This document shows, one piece after another, positions 18,574 to 30,152 of a stretch of 64,000 nt of DNA. The DNA lies in contig NZ_LDRT01000005.1 in NCBI RefSeq assembly GCF_001476655.1, positions 1 to 64,000 of the forward strand. The letters run 5' to 3'. The stretch is from Microbacterium testaceum (GTDB taxonomy: Bacteria > Actinomycetota > Actinomycetes > Actinomycetales > Microbacteriaceae). The notes under the pieces were generated by a model that did not search any database, was not told the DNA's origin, and was given only the letters and a program-made list of their open reading frames with translations. The position numbers and the translations under genes were made by a program. Within the stretch, counting starts at the first letter, position 1. Each line of letters begins with the position of its first letter.

Positions 18574-18663
18574 GGCTCGATTCTGTCACCGCGGAGTTCG
18601 CTGTCCGCTGAGGATTGCTCGGTGTCGAGGAGCGCGATGCGGCGGAATCCGGACGGACCGTGC

Positions 18664-18856
18664 GATAATGATGTTTCGATGTACCGCGGCCGCGCCGCAG
18701 GAGCATCACCAGAAGACTTCGGGCGATGACCGCCCTTCGCAGCACGAGCCTCCGGCCTGCTGCAGACCGAGTGAGTTCGCGGCCCCGCCGGGTGCGGCGC
18801 CGCACGAGATTTCGCCGGGCGACGCGCGGTGTCGCCCCGCCAGGGAGTACGCCAAA
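18664..18856 (+). promoter_or_regulatory. rne promoter and long 5' leader
   Basis: GATAAT (18664-18669) is a good -10. The resulting leader is about 180 nt, GC-rich and full of potential hairpins such as CCGCCGGGTGCGGCGCCG. It ends with AGGGAG (18842-18847) at normal distance before ATG 18857. RNase E is known in other bacteria to control its own mRNA through the leader, and a long structured leader fits that, but nothing specific is proven here. Bases 18574-18663 hold only the VKOR upstream region. Confidence 0.6.
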
Positions 18857-21634
18857 ATGGCAGACGCAAGCGACGAACAGACCCCCACCGAGCAGACGGC
18901 GCCCGACACAGCGGTCGAGCAGGAGACACCCGTCTCCGGCACCGCTTCCGCCGACACCGCTTCCGCCGACGCGTCGACGGTCGACGCGCCGCCCGTCGAC
19001 GCGCCGACCGTCGATGAGGAAGAGGGCGCGGTTCAGGATGCCGAGAGCGCTGCGGCGCTCGACACGGCCCCTCCCGCGGTGCTCGACGAAGCGCCCGCTG
19101 ACGAGACTCCCGTACGGGGCGAGCAGGACGCGGAGACCGCCGACGCCGTGAGCGCGGAGGCTCCCGGCCGGGAAGCTGCGACACCAGAGGTTCCGGCGCA
19201 CGACGCTTCGGCGCAGGACGCTCCGGCACAGGACTCTTCGGCACAGGACTCTTCGGCGGAGGCCCCGTCGTCGGAGGACGCTCCGGCGCAGGATGCCCCC
19301 GCGCAGGATGCCCCCGCGCAGGACGCTCCCGCGCAGGCGGACGAGACGACCGCCGAGGCGCGCACCGTCGACGACCGTGCTGCGGACACGACGGCTGAGG
19401 CCGTGGCATCCGAAGCTCCGACGCAGAACGCCCCCGCCGAAGAAGCGGCCGCGCCGCAGAAGCCGGAGCGCCCCACCGCTGTCTCGCTGGGCCTGCTGCC
19501 CGAGGTGTTCGTCTCGGCCGTGTCGACGCAGTTGCACTTCTACGCGCCCGAGCCGCTCCCGGCCGCTCTGCGCGACGACGTCGAGGAGCGCGGCTTCCGC
19601 GACGAGAGCGACGACGATGCCCGCGCCGAGCGCACCTCGGCCAACGCACGGCGCCGCAACCGTCGCCGCGGAGGCCCCGCCGCCGGCAACGGCGACGAGC
19701 ACGACGACGCGCCCCCGGCCCCTCCGCGCCAGCGCGCGGTCGAGGTCGTCACCGAGCCGCAGCGCATCAAGGGCTCCACGCGCCTCGAGGCCAAGAAGCA
19801 GCGTCGCCGCGACGGTCGCGAAGCCGGACGCCGCCGCCCCGTCGTCACCGAGGCCGAGTTCCTCGCTCGTCGCGAAGCCGTCGACCGTGTGATGGTGGTG
19901 CGATCCAAGGCCGGTCGCATCCAGATCGCCGTCCTCGAAGACAACGTGCTCGTCGAGCACTACGTCGCCCGCAACCAGGACGCGTCGCTCATCGGCAACG
20001 TCTACCTCGGTCGCGTCCAGAACGTGCTGCCCAGCATGGAGGCCGCGTTCGTCGACATCGGCCGCGGGCGCAACGCCGTGCTGTACTCCGGCGAGGTCGA
20101 CTGGGACGGCATCGATACCGGCAACCAGCCGCGCCGCATCGAGCTCGCGCTCAAGTCGGGCGATCGGGTTCTCGTGCAGGTCACCAAGGACCCCGTGGGC
20201 CACAAGGGGGCGCGCCTCACGAGCCAGATCTCGCTGCCCGGTCGGTACCTCGTCTACGTGCCCAACGGCACGATGAACGGGATCTCGCGCAAGCTCCCCG
20301 ACACCGAGCGTGCCCGCCTGAAGAAGATCCTCAAGGAGGTGCTCCCGGAATCGTCGGGCGTGATCGTACGCACCGCCGCCGAGGGCGCGACCGAGGAGCA
20401 GCTCACGCGCGACGTGCAGCGACTCACCTCGCAGTGGGAGCACGTCAGCACTCAGCTCAAGACCCTCCAGGCACCCGCCCTGCTGCACTCCGAGCCCGAT
20501 CTGCTCGTCAAGATCGTGCGCGACGTCTTCAACGAGGACTTCACGCGCATGCTCATCCAGGGCGACGAGGCGCTGCAGACGATCTCGAACTACCTCGCGG
20601 GCGTCGCCCCCGACCTGCTCGAGCGCGTCGAGAAGTACGAGGGCGAGCAGGATCCGTTCGACGCCTTCCGCGTCACCGAGCAGATCGAGAAGGCGCTCGA
20701 CCGCAAGGTCTGGCTGCCCTCGGGCGGTTCCCTCGTCATCGACCGCACCGAGGCGATGACGGTCGTCGACGTCAACACCGGCAAGTTCGTCGGCTCGGGC
20801 GGAAACCTCGAAGAGACCGTCACGAAGAACAACCTCGAGGCGGCGGAAGAGATCGTCCGCCAGCTGCGGTTGCGCGACATCGGCGGCATCATCGTCGTCG
20901 ACTTCATCGACATGGTGCTCGAATCCAACCGTGATCTGGTGCTCCGCCGTCTCATCGAGTGCCTGAGCCGCGACCGGACGAAGCACCAGGTCGCCGAGGT
21001 CACCTCGCTCGGCCTCGTGCAGATGACGCGCAAGAAGCTCGGCCTCGGTCTGCTCGAGACCTTCAGCGAGGCCTGCGAGGTCTGCGCCGGCCGCGGAGTC
21101 GTCGTCCACCACGACCCGGTCGTCCGCCACCGCACGAGCGCGAACGGCAACGGCGGCTCGAACAGTTCGAGCAACCGGCGTACGCGTGGCGGCAACGGTA
21201 ACAGCAACGGCGGGGGGAACGGCGGTTCCACGTCCGGCGGCAACGCCCCCGCCAACGGCGGCTCCCACGGCAACGGGGGAGCGGCCACCGCCGGCGGCAC
21301 GCACGTGATCACCGAGGGCGTGAAGTCCGCTCTCGCCCAGATCGCGGCATCCACGATCCACCCCTCCGTCGAGGATCCGGCGGTCGTCGAGGCGGCCGTG
21401 GTGGCCTCGGTGGAGGCGGTCCTGGATGCCAAGGTCGACCCGCCCGCACGCGAGAAGCGCCCGCGCAAGAAGCGCGAGCCCAAGGCACCGCGCACCGAGA
21501 AGGACGCGCTGTTGGAGTCGGTGCTGGAGGCGCTCCCGGAGCCGAAGGCGCCCGGTCAGGGCCGGTCCCGCCGTCGTGTGACCACGGCGGCCCTGACGGG
21601 CACCCCCGTCGACGCCCAGCCGTCCGCGGAGTAG
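18857..21634 (+). CDS. rne: Ribonuclease E/G family endoribonuclease
   Basis: A 925-residue endoribonuclease for rRNA maturation and mRNA decay. Residues 1-190 are a low-complexity acidic tail with tandem AQDAP/AQDSS units. Residues 190-330 are basic. The S1 domain starts near residue 345 (RIQIAVLEDNVLVEHYV). The catalytic core holds the magnesium site at about 628-640 (DRTEAMTVVDVNTGK) and a second acidic patch (IIVVDFIDMV). The zinc-link CEVC is at about 739-742. The C-terminus is Gly/Asn-rich, then Lys/Arg-rich (REKRPRKKREPKA). This central-core layout with tails on both sides is typical of actinobacterial RNase E. Confidence 0.95.
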   Translation: MADASDEQTPTEQTAPDTAVEQETPVSGTASADTASADASTVDAPPVDAPTVDEEEGAVQDAESAAALDTAPPAVLDEAPADETPVRGEQDAETADAVSAEAPGREAATPEVPAHDASAQDAPAQDSSAQDSSAEAPSSEDAPAQDAPAQDAPAQDAPAQADETTAEARTVDDRAADTTAEAVASEAPTQNAPAEEAAAPQKPERPTAVSLGLLPEVFVSAVSTQLHFYAPEPLPAALRDDVEERGFRDESDDDARAERTSANARRRNRRRGGPAAGNGDEHDDAPPAPPRQRAVEVVTEPQRIKGSTRLEAKKQRRRDGREAGRRRPVVTEAEFLARREAVDRVMVVRSKAGRIQIAVLEDNVLVEHYVARNQDASLIGNVYLGRVQNVLPSMEAAFVDIGRGRNAVLYSGEVDWDGIDTGNQPRRIELALKSGDRVLVQVTKDPVGHKGARLTSQISLPGRYLVYVPNGTMNGISRKLPDTERARLKKILKEVLPESSGVIVRTAAEGATEEQLTRDVQRLTSQWEHVSTQLKTLQAPALLHSEPDLLVKIVRDVFNEDFTRMLIQGDEALQTISNYLAGVAPDLLERVEKYEGEQDPFDAFRVTEQIEKALDRKVWLPSGGSLVIDRTEAMTVVDVNTGKFVGSGGNLEETVTKNNLEAAEEIVRQLRLRDIGGIIVVDFIDMVLESNRDLVLRRLIECLSRDRTKHQVAEVTSLGLVQMTRKKLGLGLLETFSEACEVCAGRGVVVHHDPVVRHRTSANGNGGSNSSSNRRTRGGNGNSNGGGNGGSTSGGNAPANGGSHGNGGAATAGGTHVITEGVKSALAQIAASTIHPSVEDPAVVEAAVVASVEAVLDAKVDPPAREKRPRKKREPKAPRTEKDALLESVLEALPEPKAPGQGRSRRRVTTAALTGTPVDAQPSAE

Positions 21635-21643
21635 TCGAGCTCA

Positions 21644-21695
21644 CCCGTGAGGGGTCATGTCCTGTCGTGTCCGGCAGGACATGACCCCTCACGGG
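21644..21695. terminator. Perfect 21-bp inverted repeat, bidirectional terminator
   Basis: The arm at 21644-21664 (CCCGTGAGGGGTCATGTCCTG, here counted not quoted further) is exactly complementary to 21675-21695 around a 10-nt loop. It lies between convergent rne and the DUF4031 gene, and the stop codon of the latter (21689-21691) is inside the right arm. The function as a shared terminator is inferred from position. Confidence 0.85.
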
Positions 21696-21964
21696 CGTTC
21701 ACGGCGCTCGCGTGCGGTGATGCGCAGGCCGGAGGCGCGGAGGCGTCGGACCAGCTCGCGTCCACCCACATGCTCGGCGCCAGCGGCGACGAGGTCGGCG
21801 TGCCGATCATCGGGGACGTCGTAGTGGTCGAGATCGAACGCGCGACGAGGGATTCCCGCGGCGAAGGCGAAGGCGTGCAGCTCCGCGAGGTCGCTGTCGC
21901 TCACCAGGTGAGCCCAGAGCCGTCCGTGTGCGGGCCACTGCGGGTCATCGATCAGGATCGCCAT
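21689..21964 (-). CDS. DUF4031 domain-containing protein
   Basis: A 91-residue soluble protein starting MAILIDDPQWPAHGRLWAHL and containing DLAELHAFA, FDLDHYDVPDDRHADLV and ELVRRLRASGLR. These segments are the conserved core of DUF4031, a short actinobacterial and proteobacterial family of unknown function with conserved Asp, His and Arg residues. TAGGAT (21976-21971) lies 6 nt before the ATG, so the mRNA is probably leaderless. The last codons run into the inverted repeat shared with rne. Confidence 0.88.
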   Translation of the reverse strand: MAILIDDPQWPAHGRLWAHLVSDSDLAELHAFAFAAGIPRRAFDLDHYDVPDDRHADLVAAGAEHVGGRELVRRLRASGLRITARERRERP

Positions 21965-22001
21965 TCCGCGATCCTACGGTCGACACGCGGGGCGGATGCT
22001 T

Positions 22002-22177
22002 TTGCCGGATGCCCTGACGTGAGCTAAACTCGACCCTTGGTGCGTCGTGTCCGCCCTTACCGGCGCGTGACCCCGCGAGCTGTCGCTTGCCGGATCGCAC
22101 CGAGATTTGGGTCGAGAGACCCTCTCGACGTCATCAGACAACCGGAGCCTCGAGCTCCCGAACGAAACAGGTGTGAA
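22002..22177 (+). promoter_or_regulatory. Promoter and leader of the rplU-rpmA operon
   Basis: TTGCCG (22002-22007), a 17-bp spacer and TAAACT (22025-22030) form a clear sigma70-type promoter. The leader is about 140 nt, containing GGTCGAGAGACCCTCTCGACG with self-complementary GTCGAGAG/CTCTCGAC arms. Leaders of r-protein L21 operons carry conserved structures in several phyla. This one could be regulatory, but I only see the potential hairpin. Confidence 0.75.
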
Positions 22178-22486
22178 GTGGTTTACGCAGTTGTGCGCGC
22201 CGGCGGCCGCCAGGAGAAGGTCCAGGTCGGCACGGTTGTCGTGCTCGACCGCCAGAAGGCGAAGGTCGGCGAGAGCATCGAGCTGCCCGCCGTTCTGTTC
22301 GTCGACGGCGACGCTGTCACGACCGACGCCGACAAGCTCGCGAAGGTCTCGGTCACGGCCGAGGTGCTCGGCGAGGAGCGCGGTCCGAAGATCGTGATCC
22401 AGAAGTTCAAGAACAAGACCGGCTACAAGAAGCGCCAGGGCCACCGTCAGGACCTCACGCGCGTCAAGATCACCGGCATCAAGTAA
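22178..22486 (+). CDS. rplU: 50S ribosomal protein L21
   Basis: A 102-residue 23S rRNA-binding protein. The start is GTG 22178, giving (M)[20 protein letters not shown]. The open frame extends upstream but those residues are leader. The C-terminal L21 signature [16 protein letters not shown] is intact. It is followed 18 nt later by rpmA, the conserved L21-L27 pair. Confidence 0.97.
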   Translation: MVYAVVRAGGRQEKVQVGTVVVLDRQKAKVGESIELPAVLFVDGDAVTTDADKLAKVSVTAEVLGEERGPKIVIQKFKNKTGYKKRQGHRQDLTRVKITGIK

Positions 22487-22504
22487 GAGCCAGGAGACGC
22501 AGAG

Positions 22505-25235
<2,731 letters not shown>

Positions 25236-25239
25236 CGCG

Positions 25240-26499
25240 ATGACCACGATCGCCGTCTCCGTCGATGAGCGCCTGCGTCTGGCCAAAGACGCGTCGCGAC
25301 AGATCGCTCTTCTCGACACCGCCGCGAAGACCGATCTCCTGAACGCGATCGCGGACGCTCTCGACGCGGCGACCCCCGACATCGTCGCGGCGAACGCCGA
25401 CGACCTCGAGCGGGGGCGCGCGAACGCCATCGGCGAGGCGCTCCTCGACCGCCTGCGTCTCGACGCCGCCCGCGTCGCCGCGCTGGCGTCCGCCGTTCGA
25501 GCCGTTGCGGTCCTGCCCGACCCCGTCGGACGCGTCCTCGACCGACGCACCCTGCCCAACGGTCTCTCTCTCGAGAAGGTCGCCGTGCCGTTCGGTGTCG
25601 TCGGCTCTATCTACGAGGCACGCCCCAACGTGACCGTCGACATCGCGGCTCTGGCGTTGCGCTCCGGCAACGCGGTGGTGCTGCGCGGCGGCTCGGCGGC
25701 CCAGAGCTCGAACGCCGCCCTCGTCACCGTGATGCGCGGAGCACTCGCTTCCCGAGGAGTGTCGCCGGAAGCCGTGCAGACCGTCGACGACTTCGGTCGC
25801 GACGGCGCACGCGCCCTGATGAACGCCCGGGGCCTCGTCGACGTCCTCGTCCCGCGGGGGAGCGCCTCGCTGATCGAGACCGTCGTCACCGAGTCCACCG
25901 TGCCCGTGATCGAGACCGGCGCGGGTGTCGTGCACGTCTACCTCGATGAGACGGCGCGCGCCGACTGGGCGCGCGACATCGTGCTGAACGCGAAGACCCA
26001 GCGTCCGAGCGTGTGCAACGCCGTCGAGACGGTCCTCGTGCATCGCGCCGCCGCCGACCGACTCCTCCCGGAGCTGCTCGTCTCGCTCGCCGAGGCCGGG
26101 GTCAGCGTGCACGGCGATGTGACGGTCGCCGGTTACGACCCGCGGGTCGTGGCCGCAACCGACGAAGACTGGGCTGCCGAGTACCTCAGCCTCGATCTGG
26201 CGGTGCGCGTCGTCGACGACCTCGACGGCGCTCTCGACCACATTCGACGGTTCTCGACGCACCACACCGAGTCGATCATCACCGACGACGACGCTGCCGC
26301 GCAGCGCTTCCTCGCGGAGGTCGATTCGGCCGTCGTGCTCGTCAACGCCTCGACGCGCTTCACCGATGGGGGCGAGTTCGGCTTCGGCGCCGAGGTCGGC
26401 ATCTCCACCCAGAAACTTCACGCGCGCGGTCCCATGGGTCTCGCCGAGCTCACGAGCACGAAGTGGCTCGGGCGCGGCGACGGACAGGTCCGCGTTTAA
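25240..26499 (+). CDS. proA: Gamma-glutamyl phosphate reductase
   Basis: A 419-residue NADPH-dependent aldehyde-dehydrogenase-fold enzyme, second step of proline synthesis, forming glutamate semialdehyde. PFGVVGSIYEARPNVTVDIA and LRSGNAVVLRGGS are the cofactor and substrate segments. The catalytic Cys is in KTQRPSVCNAVET. The C-terminus GEFGFGAEVGISTQKLHARG is diagnostic. It starts 4 nt after the proB stop. Confidence 0.97.
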   Translation: MTTIAVSVDERLRLAKDASRQIALLDTAAKTDLLNAIADALDAATPDIVAANADDLERGRANAIGEALLDRLRLDAARVAALASAVRAVAVLPDPVGRVLDRRTLPNGLSLEKVAVPFGVVGSIYEARPNVTVDIAALALRSGNAVVLRGGSAAQSSNAALVTVMRGALASRGVSPEAVQTVDDFGRDGARALMNARGLVDVLVPRGSASLIETVVTESTVPVIETGAGVVHVYLDETARADWARDIVLNAKTQRPSVCNAVETVLVHRAAADRLLPELLVSLAEAGVSVHGDVTVAGYDPRVVAATDEDWAAEYLSLDLAVRVVDDLDGALDHIRRFSTHHTESIITDDDAAAQRFLAEVDSAVVLVNASTRFTDGGEFGFGAEVGISTQKLHARGPMGLAELTSTKWLGRGDGQVRV

Positions 26500-26549
26500 C
26501 CGCCTAAAATGGCACTGCGCGCCGCGCAGACACCCGAAACGGAGCACTG

Positions 26550-26774
26550 ATGACTTTCGCCTCACTTCTCGCCCACGCCGCCGAAGAGGCCGGTCACCAC
26601 GGCGGCAACGTGCAGGCCCAGACCTTCTGGATCGGCGCCCTCGCCTTCGTGGTGTTCGTGTCGCTCAGCCTCGTCACGCTGTCGTACCGCAACGTCTCGA
26701 ACCGCCACGCGCACAAGGCCGAGGCCTACACGAAGAAGCACGGGACGCCCACGCCCGAGGCGCACGGCCACTGA
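26550..26774 (+). CDS. Small single-pass membrane protein
   Basis: A 74-residue protein with a His-rich N-terminus ([10 protein letters not shown]), one TM helix (about 27-48, [20 protein letters not shown]) and a basic, histidine-rich tail ([16 protein letters not shown]). Proteins of this form occur between proA and nadD in related actinobacteria. The function is unknown. TAAAAT (26505-26510) is a likely -10, giving a short leader. GGAG precedes the ATG. Confidence 0.8.
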   Translation: MTFASLLAHAAEEAGHHGGNVQAQTFWIGALAFVVFVSLSLVTLSYRNVSNRHAHKAEAYTKKHGTPTPEAHGH

Positions 26775-26784
26775 GGCCCACCGT

Positions 26785-27381
26785 ATGTCGGTGACGCGCG
26801 CCCCTCGCATCGGGGTCATGGGTGGGACGTTCGATCCCATCCATCACGGTCACCTGGTGGCGGCGAGCGAGGTCGCGCAGTCGTTCGATCTCGACGAGGT
26901 CGTCTTCGTGCCCACGGGTCGCCCCTGGCAGAAGGACGAGGTCACGGCGAGCGAGCACCGCTACCTGATGACGGTGATCGCGACGGCCTCGAACCCGCAG
27001 TTCACCGTCAGCCGGGTCGACATCGACCGCGACGGCCCGACGTACACGATCGACACGTTGCGCGACCTGAAGAGCCAACGTCCGGGTGCCGACCTGTTCT
27101 TCATCACCGGCGCCGACGCGGTCGCGCAGATCCTCAGCTGGCGCAACCACCAGGAGCTGTGGGATCTGGCGCACTTCGTCGCCGTCTCGCGCCCGGGTCA
27201 CGTGCTGACCACGGAGGGATTGCCCACCGAAGACGTCAGCCAGCTCGAGATCCCGGCCCTGTCGATCTCATCCACAGACTGCCGCGCCCGCGTACGCCGA
27301 GGACACCCCGTGTGGTACCTCGTGCCCGACGGCGTCGTGCAGTACATCGCGAAGCACCACCTCTACCGGAGTAAGGCATGA
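26785..27381 (+). CDS. nadD: Nicotinate-nucleotide adenylyltransferase
   Basis: A 198-residue nucleotidyltransferase making deamido-NAD from nicotinate mononucleotide and ATP. The nucleotide-binding motif [12 protein letters not shown] is at about residues 13-24, and the second motif [11 protein letters not shown] is near the C-terminus. Trp and Asp residues in the RPWQKDE and FITGADAV segments are as in the family. The stop overlaps the next gene by 4 nt. Confidence 0.97.
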   Translation: MSVTRAPRIGVMGGTFDPIHHGHLVAASEVAQSFDLDEVVFVPTGRPWQKDEVTASEHRYLMTVIATASNPQFTVSRVDIDRDGPTYTIDTLRDLKSQRPGADLFFITGADAVAQILSWRNHQELWDLAHFVAVSRPGHVLTTEGLPTEDVSQLEIPALSISSTDCRARVRRGHPVWYLVPDGVVQYIAKHHLYRSKA

Positions 27382-28454
27382 GCACTTCCGAGAACAATGG
27401 AACCCCGCCGCTGACGCGGCGCCAGCTGCGCGAGATCCGCAACACCGGCGCGACTCCGATCATCCCCACGCAGCCCGTCGAGCCCGTGGCCGACGCCGCC
27501 CCCGAGGCCCCGGCCGTCGATCTCACGCCCGCGGTCCCGGAGCCGCGCCCGGCGCCGGAGGAGACCGTGGCGCCCCAGGAGCCCACCCCGCCGGCGGAAC
27601 CCGTAACAGGGGCGGACGACACCACCACACGGGAAGAACCGGCCGGTGAAACCGCTCCGTCGCGTCCCGCGACGACGCCCGCACCCGCGGTCATCGGCTT
27701 CGGCACGCCCTCCGAGGACGAGGGGTCGGCCTACGCGCCGACCGGACTCACCCGCCGCCAGGTGCGTGCGCAGGAGAAGATCCGCACGGCGTCGGTGCCG
27801 GTGATCTCGCCGGACCTCGGCCCCGCGTCGCCCCCGGCCCGTCCGGAGTCGGCCGAGGACACGGCATCCGGCGACCTTCCCGCGATCTTCCGCCCCGCGG
27901 TCGCCGAGGAGCTCGACGGAGCGGAACCCGCCCCCGAGCAGCCCGTCTCGTCGACGGTCAACCCGAACCTCGGCTCCGACCTGCTGAACGGCGCGACCCC
28001 TGACATCTCGCTCCCGCCGTCTTTCGACCAGCTCATCGCCCGCAGCGGTGTGGCCACCGGATCCGTCTCGACGCCCAACGCCCTGATCCTCTCCGAGACC
28101 CCGATCGGCGGACCCCTGGTCGCTCCGGTCACGGCGACCGGCGAGGTCATGATCACCGGCACCTTCGAGCTCCCGCAGGGCCTCGGCTCCGTCGGGCACG
28201 CTCCCGGCACCACCGACGGCCGTGAGGCCGACGCTGTTCTCCTCGACGGGGAGCTGCCGGCCGCGTCATCGCCGACGCCGATCGCCGCCAGCGCGGCCAT
28301 CAGCACCGTCAAGCAGCCCGGGGACATCATTCGTCCGCCGGCACCCGAGAAGGGCAGCAAGCTCGTCATCGGCCTCATCATCACCACCGGCGCTCTCGCG
28401 ATCGCCGTGGCTGTGGCCCTCGCCATCGCCGTCACGACAGGAGTATTCGGATGA
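27378..28454 (+). CDS. Pro/Ala-rich single-pass membrane protein between nadD and rsfS
   Basis: 358 residues, overlapping both neighbours by 4 nt (ATGA each side). Two similar basic motifs, [13 protein letters not shown] (about residues 12-24) and [15 protein letters not shown] (about 122-136), punctuate a long disordered Pro/Ala/Glu region. A moderately conserved block (about 195-290, [20 protein letters not shown]) follows, then a C-terminal TM helix (about 333-356). This predicts a cytoplasmic, disordered domain tethered to the membrane by its C-terminus. I do not recognise a function. The position in the nadD-rsfS operon seems to be a Microbacteriaceae feature. Confidence 0.8.
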   Translation: MSTSENNGTPPLTRRQLREIRNTGATPIIPTQPVEPVADAAPEAPAVDLTPAVPEPRPAPEETVAPQEPTPPAEPVTGADDTTTREEPAGETAPSRPATTPAPAVIGFGTPSEDEGSAYAPTGLTRRQVRAQEKIRTASVPVISPDLGPASPPARPESAEDTASGDLPAIFRPAVAEELDGAEPAPEQPVSSTVNPNLGSDLLNGATPDISLPPSFDQLIARSGVATGSVSTPNALILSETPIGGPLVAPVTATGEVMITGTFELPQGLGSVGHAPGTTDGREADAVLLDGELPAASSPTPIAASAAISTVKQPGDIIRPPAPEKGSKLVIGLIITTGALAIAVAVALAIAVTTGVFG

Positions 28455-28831
28455 CCGCGACCCAGAACGGACGCGAGATGGCGCAGATCGCCGCCCTCGC
28501 CGCCGACAGCAAGTCCGGGGAAGACCTCGTCGCCCTGGATGTGTCCGAGCCCCTTCCACTCGTCGACATCTTCCTCCTGGTCACGGGGCGCAACGAGAGA
28601 AACGTCGCGGCGATCGCCGACGAGGTCGAAGAGAAACTGCTCGAAGCCGGCCACAAGCGCCTCCGTCGCGAGGGCCGCCAGGAATCCCGCTGGGTCCTCC
28701 TCGACTTCGGCGACCTGGTCGTGCACGTCTTCCACGAGGAGGAGCGCATGTACTACGGCCTGGAGCGTCTCTGGAAGGACTGCCCTGTGGTCCCGCTCGA
28801 GCTTCCCAGCCCGGCCCACGCCGCCGACTGA
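28451..28831 (+). CDS. rsfS: Ribosomal silencing factor RsfS
   Basis: A 126-residue protein that binds L14 and blocks subunit joining, lowering translation in starvation. The core DVSEPLPLVDIFLLVTGRN, then the segment RREGRQESRWVLLDFGDLVV and HVFHEEERMYYGLERLW are the RsfS signature. ATG 28451 overlaps the preceding stop. A terminator follows, ending the nadD unit. Confidence 0.96.
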   Translation: MTATQNGREMAQIAALAADSKSGEDLVALDVSEPLPLVDIFLLVTGRNERNVAAIADEVEEKLLEAGHKRLRREGRQESRWVLLDFGDLVVHVFHEEERMYYGLERLWKDCPVVPLELPSPAHAAD

Positions 28832-28845
28832 CAGGTGACACGTCG

Positions 28846-28880
28846 ACGCCCTCTGCCCACGGCAGGGGGCGTTCTCGTTC
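28846..28880 (+). terminator. Intrinsic terminator after rsfS
   Basis: ACGCCCTCTGCC (28846-28857) pairs with GGCAGGGGGCGT (28861-28872) over a CAC loop with one wobble pair, followed by TTCTCGTT. Confidence 0.85.
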
Positions 28881-28916
28881 GCCCAACTCATAGGCGTCGG
28901 CGCGCATAGTGGGGCG

Positions 28917-30152
28917 GTGTCTCCGACCTCGCCCCGCGTACGCCGCAACCGGCGTCGCCTTCTGTTCGCCGTCTCCGCCCTCGTCACCGTCGCCGTTGTC
29001 GGCACGGTCGCCTTCGTCGCGATCGATCTCGCGGGGGCGGCCAACGGCATCCATCATTCGGATGCCGTCCTGCCGACCGCCGCGGCAGGCGTCCCCCAGG
29101 ACGAGGGTGAGCAGAACATCCTCATCATGGGTCTCGACAGCCGCGTCGATGAGGACGGGAAGCCGTACCCCCAGGAGATCTACGACGCGATCCACGCGGA
29201 GGACGCGTCCGTGGGCGGGTACAACACGAACGTCCTCATGTACGTGCACATCCCCGCGGGTGGCGGGCAGGCCGTCGCCCTCTCGATTCCGCGCGACGAC
29301 GACGTGGACTACGCCGGGGCGCCTGGGGGAGCGCGAAAGGGCAAGATCAAGGAAGCGTACGGGCGCGCTTTCGCGGCGAAGGACGACGAGCTCCGCGCCG
29401 CGGGTGTCTCGGAGGACGACGCCTACCAGCAGGCTCGCGACGCGGCGCGCGCCGAGGAGATGCAGACCGTCTCGCAGTTCCTCGGCGGCGTACCGATCGA
29501 CCATTTCGTCGAGGTCACCATGGCCGCGTTCTACCGGGTCGCGCAAGCCGTTCAGCCCCTGGACGTCTGCCTGAACCACGCGACCGCCGACACCTTCTCG
29601 GGGGCCGACTTCGCGGCGGGGCCGCAGCAGATCGACGCGGCCCAAGCGATGGCCTTCGTGCGCCAACGTCGCGACACGAAGTACGACAACGTCTTCCTCA
29701 CCGACCTCGACCGTACCCGTCGGCAGCAGGCGTTCCTCGTCTCTCTGGCGCTGAAGCTTCGCGACGCGCAGACCTTCACCGATTTCGGCCGCATGCAAGA
29801 TCTGCTCGACACCGCGAAGCAGTACGTCGCGGTCGACAAGGGCTTCGACCTGCTCAGCCTCGCCTCGACCGCGCAGCGTCTGGCGGGCGGGGACGTGACG
29901 TTCCAGACGCTTCCCATCGAGCGTTTCGGGACGGTCGACGGGGAGAGCGTCAACATCGTCGACCAGAAGGCGATCGCCGCCCAGGTGAGCGCCCTGCTGC
30001 ACCCGGCGCCGGCGGCGGCTCCCGACCCGAACGGGACCTCCGCGCCGGACTCTGCCTCGGGCGCGCCCTCGGCCGCGCCGAGCCCGACGTCCGCGGTCTA
30101 CACCGACTCGGAGCAGCCACTGCGCGCGGGGGCGGTTCCCTGCGTCAACTGA
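28917..30152 (+). CDS. LytR-CpsA-Psr (LCP) family protein
   Basis: A 411-residue membrane-anchored enzyme. The LCP family attaches glycopolymers (teichoic-acid-like or arabinogalactan) to peptidoglycan. After an Arg-rich cytoplasmic start comes one TM helix (about 14-37). The extracellular LCP domain has NILIMGLDSR, the conserved arginine/aspartate motif SIPRDDDV, and FVRQRRDTKYDNVFLTDLDR at the lipid-phosphate site. A Pro/Ser/Ala-rich tail follows residue 360. The start is GTG 28917, with CATAGT ending 6 nt before it (leaderless). Confidence 0.93.
   Translation: MSPTSPRVRRNRRRLLFAVSALVTVAVVGTVAFVAIDLAGAANGIHHSDAVLPTAAAGVPQDEGEQNILIMGLDSRVDEDGKPYPQEIYDAIHAEDASVGGYNTNVLMYVHIPAGGGQAVALSIPRDDDVDYAGAPGGARKGKIKEAYGRAFAAKDDELRAAGVSEDDAYQQARDAARAEEMQTVSQFLGGVPIDHFVEVTMAAFYRVAQAVQPLDVCLNHATADTFSGADFAAGPQQIDAAQAMAFVRQRRDTKYDNVFLTDLDRTRRQQAFLVSLALKLRDAQTFTDFGRMQDLLDTAKQYVAVDKGFDLLSLASTAQRLAGGDVTFQTLPIERFGTVDGESVNIVDQKAIAAQVSALLHPAPAAAPDPNGTSAPDSASGAPSAAPSPTSAVYTDSEQPLRAGAVPCVN

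Noticed and set aside
17948-21361. 1137-codon minus-strand open frame opposite rne and VKOR
   Set aside because: It spans two real genes and is low-complexity where rne has repeats. No domain is seen.
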